Source of the DNA: Euryodendron excelsum
Lineage: Eukaryota; Streptophyta; Magnoliopsida; Ericales; Pentaphylacaceae
Assembly (NCBI GenBank): GCA_033060915.1
Contig: CM065377.1
Span: 60,352,683 to 60,416,682, forward strand
Direction of reading: 5' to 3'
DNA length: 64,000 bases
The position numbers were made by a program, and so were the translations under genes. Positions 53,401 through 62,400 of this stretch are shown piece after piece. Below the pieces are notes generated by a model. The model was given only the letters and a program-made list of their open reading frames with translations, did not search any database and was not told the origin of the DNA. The number at the start of each line of letters is the position of its first letter. Within the stretch, counting starts at the first letter, position 1.

Positions 53401-56400
53401 GAATGAAACTGTGCCTTATTTTTCTCCCTTGCTTTATGAAACTCAGGCCTTCCTAAAGCATCTCAAATTTATTTTGGTAGAGAAACACAAAACCAAGATG
53501 AGAGAAGATAATTTACCAGGACGCACACATTCCTGCCCCAAGCAAGTTCTTGACTCGCCCACAATCCCATCATCACGTATTGGAGTACATGTGAAGGAAA
53601 TGAATTTACCAATGGCATCTTTGGTAACACGATATTGAAGAAGACCTGATACCTCAGGTATTAGTGTACCAGAGTCAGTTTCAACCTGCATATACCAAGG
53701 TACGTTTGAGTAGAAAGTGCGAATTTCAAATATATATGCAAAAAAGTGGCATCAAATTTTTATTATACAGTTCTTGTGCTTGAGCTGAGTAGATCAATGA
53801 AATCAATCAAGGATTACTCAACTGGCTAATATGTTGCAGATAGTTATACTTTCCCCTTCTGATGTCTTGTTAACAATATGTTTGCGTAGCCGTTGATCTA
53901 CTGACTTATAGTTTTATATGCTCAAGCACAGCAACTTTATTATTGATAACCAAGAAGTTGATTTTTTGATTTCTACACAAAAGTAATGTTAACAGGGCCA
54001 TAAGCCAATAGAAGAGGAAAGTATAACAGCAAGATCTTGTAAAATATATTGTTAAAAGTTTTTCCCTTGTGTATGTACGTAAACACTAGCCAATTAAAGA
54101 ATTTTGGTAGGTGTAGGTCCTACTAACTTTCTATCCTCATCCCAAAAATAAGTTTCCCAGCCAATGTAAAAGTAACTCCATTTGCCTGTACTTCAAAGCA
54201 GATCTCCATTAATTTGTTTCTTTGATGTTAGCTAGGGAAATTATAAAATCGCTCAGAATAGTAATAGCAATTACGCTCTCATAACCAACATCAAATCACA
54301 AAGCATAGAACATGACTCTCAAAGCTGATTAAAGGATCCAGGTCCATCAGTTGCAACTTAAACAGTTGATCTATCTCCTTTCAGGCAACAGTCAGCTGGT
54401 TCACCAATCATTGATGGTTCTAGGACGACTCGCCCATTCAGTGACTTCAGCATTACAAAGCATTCCAGTACAAGTAAAATGTGCATGACCATAATTGCAG
54501 GACCCTTACAGCACAAAAAAATGTTAAACACCATGGACAAAAGCGCATACCTCATGAAGATACCAATTATAAATACTCTTTCCTTCGTGACCCCCTATAT
54601 ACCCATACGATGCTGTCAGCATTCCACCTTCAGAGTAATCACCAGTGATAGATAAGAAATTTAGGCTTGGAGGAAGTGCTGCAAAGATGTTTTAAGTAGA
54701 TATTAGTAGCATATACATTTCAGAATAGACTGCAAAAGAATAAAAAATGATCATGTATGAAATGGGATCATAAAAACTCAACTACCAGATAAACTTGCAG
54801 GTAATAGAAGGAACCATTTTCATTTAAGAATTGATGAGATAGAATCACACCTAATCTATAGGGAATGAACTTGATGTTGAGCATGGAATGAAGGAAAAGG
54901 GCAAATCTAAAATTGCACATGGAGCAAGCATGGGATGCTCTATAAACTTGTTTACAAATCAATTTTGAGTTTTATTTTTATGGTTAGAATACTGCTGGAC
55001 AGATATAGAGCTTTTTCTTATTAGGGTTAACTAATCAGGGGTGTGTTGCTAATTTTAAAATTGCTGGATGTGGCCTATAGGGAAAGACCATGGGTCGTAT
55101 TACGGGTCAAATATTGTCACTTGGGTCATATATGAAGTATTTATTAGGTCCAGAATATTCTAACTAGTCAAAATTTCATAGTTTCCCAATTTTTGGAGTC
55201 ATAGTCCTAGTAGTCCTATAAATACCTACATAACCTTTATATTCTGTGGAGCTGAGTTTTAGAGGATTTGTGTAAAGCTTTTATGGCTGTGTGATGCTTT
55301 GTCCAGTCTTCCCATAGGGGATTGTTTCTAAAGAGTTATAAGCGAGGTTCCTATAATGGTTTTTCTCTTTTTATCATTTTTTTTTTTTTTTTGCAATATA
55401 CAATTCTTGGGTTTTTGTTTATAGCCCCAGAATAGCGCCAATTTCAAGCATTAAACCTTACCTAATACAGCCCAAATCGCCCCTCAACTCTTTCCACTAC
55501 CTGTTCGCCTTTTGTTTCACAGCAAACTATCATATAAAATAGCCACTGTCCTAGAACTTTCTGCAGCAAATTTTGAAAATCCTCTGAACAAACACTTATG
55601 AAAATCAAGCCAATTTTCCCCTTTTTCCAACCAGGAAACCTAAAAACCTTCTTTTCCAGCTTGAAAATCAAGTTGGATAATATGGTAGGAGGATTCCTAG
55701 AAAAAATTTCAAAGAGTTTGTTTGATGTAGCTTCCCAATTTTTCTTTATTTTCAGAAAAAAATGAGCTATTTTTTTCAAAATTGTCGATCAAGGTGGATT
55801 TGCAGCAGACAAATTGTAATGACCGGTCAAAGTCAAAAAAAAAAAAAAAAGGTAAGTGGGTTCCTTTTGAAATTTTATAGAACTTTGAGGTTCACTTTGT
55901 AAATAACCAAGAATGGGTTTAAATATCAAACAAAACCTCTCTCTCTCTCTCTCTTCCACGCACGGCAACCCAACAGCTCTCTGTGTCTTTGTTTCTCTCT
56001 TTTTCTTTTTCTTCTTTTCTTCCTCCATTATCAATTCCTTAGAGAAACTTTTTGGTATTGCTACTTAAGGATTTTTTGTCCTACTCTACAAGGCCTACGC
56101 AGTGGTAATTTCAGTTTGGGGTTTCGGCGAGATCAAGTTCTTGCCCTAGGTTCAATCTTCACAAGGTAGGGAGTTTACATGTGGGTTTTGCTATTGGGTT
56201 AATATATTTGAGTAATACATGTTGTTTGGCGTAGAAATCATGTCTATAGGATTTTTAGGTTGATTTCTAGGTTTTACTTAAACTTGAAAGTTTATTATTA
56301 TTTAATTTTTTTCATTTTCCTAGTTGAATCTTACTATGTTTAGCATAATGAGTTAGTTAATTGATGACTTGTGTATTATTGAATATTTTGAGTGAACAAC

Positions 56401-59400
56401 TAGGGTTTTACCATATTTACATATTTGATTAAATTGGGGGTTTTGCCATACAATAGTTGATTTATGAAATTGGTTTGGTATTTGTGTGATTCATGATTAT
56501 GTAGGTTATGCCTAAGGTGTTGGTTAGCTTAAACAAATTAATTGAATAATTTCAGCTACGTGATATAATGCAAAATGAGTACAATATGGATTATAAAAAA
56601 TATTTTTATGCCTAGGATGTGTTTAGAATTGATATTAAAGGCATGGAAGAATTTATATAAATTATTTGGATAAAATAAGCAAGTTGGTATATTGAGTTTT
56701 ATGATTCAAATGGAATCTGAACGTGTTTGAAATATTATTTTGGGCCTAGAATGTATCTAGAGCTAATATTATAATAATGTGAGGTCATTTGGATGAAATG
56801 GTAATTTAAAGTGAGTGTTTACTTGCTTTGATATGTTTAATGTTAGTTGCTTGTTGTTGGATGCCTAGCTTAAACTTTGAATAATTATGACTTTGGTTTT
56901 AGACTATGTGTTGGTTCTTGAGATGGCCTGGGCTTAAGTTTAAAGTCTAGACAAGATTGGGTGTTGTCGGTCTTGACTTGATATTTGGGTGAATCACTTG
57001 TATGTAATTTATGCCTGACGAGTTTGGCTACCTGAGATAATTCAAAATGGGTATAAAATGGATGATTAAAATGATTGTATCCCCTTTGTGTTATTATAAA
57101 GTATGAGATATATCATGTTGGGTGATTATAAAACACTATATTATGAATTGGATGATTTTGATATTATTGGCTTTACTTTTGTGTAGTGTAAATGTTGCTT
57201 TAAACATGAGTTAAAGTCTACCGATTATTGAGCATGGTCGAATATGGGTTTGAGGGCTTGACCCTAGGAATTGCATTAGAGTAAAGGTTGGGTGCCTTAT
57301 TTGGTGGGATGCACGCGTCCTTTGGATCCGACCCATAAAATGTAAAATTACTTGGATACACGCGTCCATTGGAGAATAGCTCATAAAGTGCGGATGAAGT
57401 TGTTGGTGGATTGGTATCCCCTCCTTAGTATGGTCGGTTGTGCATGCACTAGCATTGAGATTTGGATTTGAGTGGGTCCAAATATTTTTTTTATTCATTC
57501 ATTTATTTTTCAGTTTTGGTCTTATCGAGTTAACTTGACCTTGTTAAGGTTAAGAAGCGTATGAAGATTCTTGGTGATAGTATTTTGGTAGAGAATGTTG
57601 ACGTTTGATGCTTTTTTGCTTTATTGATCTTTTGTACTATGTTATCTGTGTTACATGGGTACACCTTGTTTACTTTATTGTTCCATTGTGTTATTCATAT
57701 AGGTGTAAAAAATACTAGATCTATGACAAAAACCTTGTTTAGCATTGATTGATTATTCGAGTCATTTGTGTGCTTTGTTCATAGCATTGGGGATCAGGTT
57801 AAGAGTTAGGTTTGGGATTACATTCTATATACCTTCATGCATCCTTTACTGTACACTTGCACATATCACCTCACAGTTATTAACTTTGTAGCATAACATT
57901 TTACTGGAGCGTAGTATGCTCACCCTATAACAGTTGTAGGTGGGCCTTCGGGCAAGCAGATTTAAGGACTGGGATTAGAACGTTGGAGGTCTATTTTATA
58001 TTTTGACCCCATCTTGTTGTATCATGTTATTTTAGTTATTTTACTTTTAAGATAAATTATATCTCTATCTTGATTTTGAATTTCAATTCGATGACTGTAT
58101 AATTATTATTTTATTTTATCCGGAGATTTAACTTGTGTTGGTAGTACACTATAACTTAGTCCTTGTTGTGGTTTGGTTTGGAAGATGGGTTGTGAATGTA
58201 GGAATATTAGACAGGAGTTTGGGATGTGGTCGAAGTTTGGATATTGTGAGACTTGATTATTTTTCAAACATTTTTTAAACAGGTTTTTATTAAACCAGAT
58301 TTGTTGACAATACAAAAGGACCCACGTAGTTTTATTCCAAAAATTTTCAAAATAAAAATTATCTTTAAAATGAATTTCAAAACCTATTTTGGCTAAAATC
58401 TGACGTGGATTCTAATTTTGACTTGGACTTTTCAACGTTTAAAACTTTATTCCTAAAAAACCGGTTAATGGGTCGACTTGTGTTGGGACTCGTGGGGATA
58501 ACCCATCTCTCCAGATTAGTCCAGTTAAGTTGGATGGCACCAACTATTTGATATGATCGCAGTCATGCACCTTCGCTGTTACTGCTCGTGTATTGGTTAG
58601 TATTATCAGAATATGAGGCACCAAAAATAAAGCCCTTTGCTTACACTTTCCCACAGCCTCTCACCACTCCAAAATAAGATTATTCACTTAATTTGGGAAT
58701 ACCTAGTCCATGCAAAATTGCCAAAGAATCAGAAGCCAGAAATCTCAAGCCACCATACAAGGAATGAGAAAGTGACTGGCTGACTCTCTGTCCTCCTTAC
58801 ACATGTAACACCAGTTAACATAAGTTTGTTTTCTCCTGATCAAATTATCAATAGTTTGGATTTTTCCCTGAGCCGCCATCCACACAAACAAAATGACCTT
58901 TAATGGAGCTTCTGAAATCCACAACCCCTGCCAAGGAAAAGATGAGCCCCTCAGACCTAGCAAAGCCTTATTAAAAGACCTCACTCAAAGCCTCCTGGTT
59001 TGGGTATTTTCCATCTCACAACATCCTCCTACCCTCCCCCCACAACCAGAAAGTTGAATTGAATAAAGGGAGCCCATCAGTTGAACAAACTCATCCACCT
59101 CCCAATCATTGAGATCCCTTCTAAAGGTTATTTTGAAAAAAATATGTACTCTTGTCCTCAGATGGTATTTGACAGTTGCCTTTTTGTTCCGCACCATTCA
59201 AAACACATATTATCTATGAGAGCTTGATTTGACTGGCCTGGAAAGCATCCTTTAACCTCAAATCTCCCCAACACATATTATCACCACAGCCAACCTCAAA
59301 ATAGTTATGCTTCCTGAACTCATCCCATCCCACACAAATGCCTTTCAAAAGACTCACACCAAAAGACACTAAAAACTCCAGAGAGCATCAATCACCCCAT

Positions 59401-62400
59401 CCGTTCCAGCACTTCACCCCCACGACCTTCCTCCAATATCTTTCCCTCTCACAAGCGTAGTCCCACAGCCACTTCTCTATGAGAGCTTGATTGAAGATCG
59501 TATGGTTTACATATCTCAAACTGCTTTGTGTCATAAGCATACTTAATATAGATGCCTATTACACATGCAACTTGCTTCCGTCAGGCTAGCGCTTCATGTT
59601 TTGCCATGCACTTAGGCTCTATAAAAGACCTTGGTGCTTAGTGCACCTGCAGCCTTTAACAACTATCATGTGAAGCATTAAATTAAACTGTGTAGTGTTT
59701 CAAATAATTATCAAAGACAGAGACAGAGAGAGACAGAGACAGGAATTCCTTTTCATTCAGATTGACATCTAAGACTTGTATAAATAAACAAACACTCATA
59801 CTGTACACAGCATTTCCCTTTCCCCTTCCTTTTAACAATAGATGCCTATCACACATGCAACTTACTTCCATCAGGCTAGCGCTTTATGTTTTGCCATGCA
59901 CTTAGGCTCTATAGAAGACCTTGGTGCTTAGTGCACCTTGAGCCTTTAACAAGTATCATGCACAGCATTAAATTAAACTGTTAGACAATGTTCCAAATAA
60001 TTATCAACAAGAGAGAGAGAGAGAGACAGGACTTCCTTTTCATTCCGATTAACACCCAAGACTTGTAAAAACAAACAAACACTCATACTGTCCACATAGC
60101 ATTTCCCTTTTCCCTTCCTTTGAACCTTTTTCCTACATTACTGTAAAAAGAAAAATTAATTTACTTACTTTCAACTGCTCTTTCAGATATAGCATATGCC
60201 GGTTCACCAGATTCACCGTCTGGAGTCATAGGAGTAAATTTTGCAACAACGGAATAGCCAACAGCTCCTAAAGGTATTCGAAATGCCTGTACAGAGTCAA
60301 AAGCTCAACTGAGACTATGCATCAAAATAACAAGCTAGAGTACAAATGCCAATGTTAACATCTCACACCTTTGCGATTTTCGATGCGCTTACTGCTTCAA
60401 GAATATTCTCACCCTCCAATTTGGAAGAACTTGTTTTAAACCACTGAACTCGGCTAGATCCTTCGGTTCCTCCAGTCACAGTACCAGTGACAGTGACCTT
60501 ACTTCCCTCCCTCAAGTCACCAATTATCTTCACATCTGTTACTTTTGGGGGAGCTGGAATTTGGATTATGACAAAAACATAAGAAAAGGAGAAATTAAAA
60601 GATGATTGCAACATGATAAAATTAGCATACCACTTGTTAAACACACAGGCAGGTCATGACCAAGAGCTAGTTCCAATTAAAAATATGAAGATAATAAAAA
60701 GACTACATTATGGAAACAAGTGTAAAAGGAAATGGGAGCTCCCCTTTATAAATTTGTGCATATAGCTAACTGAGAACTGGCGACACAGATGTGTACCAAA
60801 CATGTGTGCTATTTATATTTGCATATGCATGTAAATTTTTGTGTTTGGATAACTTATATTGTATATATTTGTGTGCATGAACAAGTTTTGAATCAAATAG
60901 ACTCAGCATTACCTGATACATGTTGAGAACAATGAGCATCGGTGCCACCTTAAAAGCTATCAATAAGAAAGACTTTCTATACCATACTCGTGAAGCTTTT
61001 GGGGACCATATAGAGCATAAAATAATGTGAAGACAGATTTACATGGTGAGGATCTCTTTTAATTTGTAACTAAGAAATGATGTTGAGAAAAAAACAAAAC
61101 AGAGGCCCTATTTCTCTCATTGATCTTTTAAAACAACTTGTAATAGCTGGATGTGATTATTAGAAATTGTGCAACTACTGAACAGATTTCAAAAACATAA
61201 TTAAACAGCACTAAGGTTCGAGAAACCTTTAAATTCTTTGGAATTTTATGTATAATGGCTGGATGTGATGATTAGAAATTGTCCAACAACTGGACAGTTT
61301 ATAAAAGCATGATTGAATATCACTAAGGTTCAAGAGACACTATTAATCATTTGAACATTTTCTGACGGACAAGAAAAGGCATCATCAAGTAATTAGTTTT
61401 GAGCACCACAAAATGAAAACTAGTTGTCAGCTTTGGCAGTGTGTTACATTTATAGGGACCAAATACCAAGTATAAAGCTAAATGCTTATATATAACTGAA
61501 ATGGAGAAAGACTAAAAACTCACTCCCTTTTGTCAATTATGAGGGTGTTTAAAAATGAGAAAATAAAAGAATAAAAAAATGAATATCAATTCCAACCCAT
61601 AAAAAAAATTAGAAAGACTTAAAGGCCTTACTTCTTGTGATACAAGAGAGAAATCATCAGAGATGTTACTTTATTGCTTTGTATAGGTATTGAACTAGAA
61701 ATCTTCATCAAACTTATCAATATAAAGTTAAAACGACTCAGACTGATACTCTGGCCATGAACTGAACCCTAATTTGGATGGTTATGTTCACAAGGTCACT
61801 AGTCCCACTGATCCTGATGATCCTCAAAATCAAACACCAGTGTGATTCTATCCCCACCAATATCGTGGACCAAATGTTTTAATTGCCTTTCATAAGTTAC
61901 TAACCACCTGTATTCTAATTGGAAGTTCAAGGAAAATACAAAAAAAAATCATTTCTTATGCATCACTTGTATACCCAGAGAGGATGATGCATATTTGTAT
62001 ATTTTAAGAAAACGGAACAGATGGCAAACAAGGAAAAAAACAATAAAAACCAAAAAAGAAATTCAGGAAAAGGTGCTGCACCAACAGATGGCCAACTCAT
62101 TAATATCAACATTTACAACTTGCAAAAGTCTCGTAAAATGTTGAAACACAGGATTATGCATGTTAATGAAACTACAAAAATAGTAGACAAGAAGAGAACA
62201 AAAAAATGGTACTGCACCAAACAGATGGCGACGCCATTGTTATCTGTACAGAATACAGAGCTGAAATATGAAGTTTACAAAGTCCACCCGCATGATGTCA
62301 GAAGTCGCACTCACAATGTTAAGATGGTAAACTGCAGAGATGTTATGTTTCAGTTCTAGATCTAAACTTCATGTAAATCCTACTTCTGAAAAATAGAATT

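Noticed and set aside
62021..62359. 112-residue Lys/Asn-rich open frame on the plus strand
   Set aside because: A-rich intronic sequence antisense to AIR9, with no domain or conserved motif.
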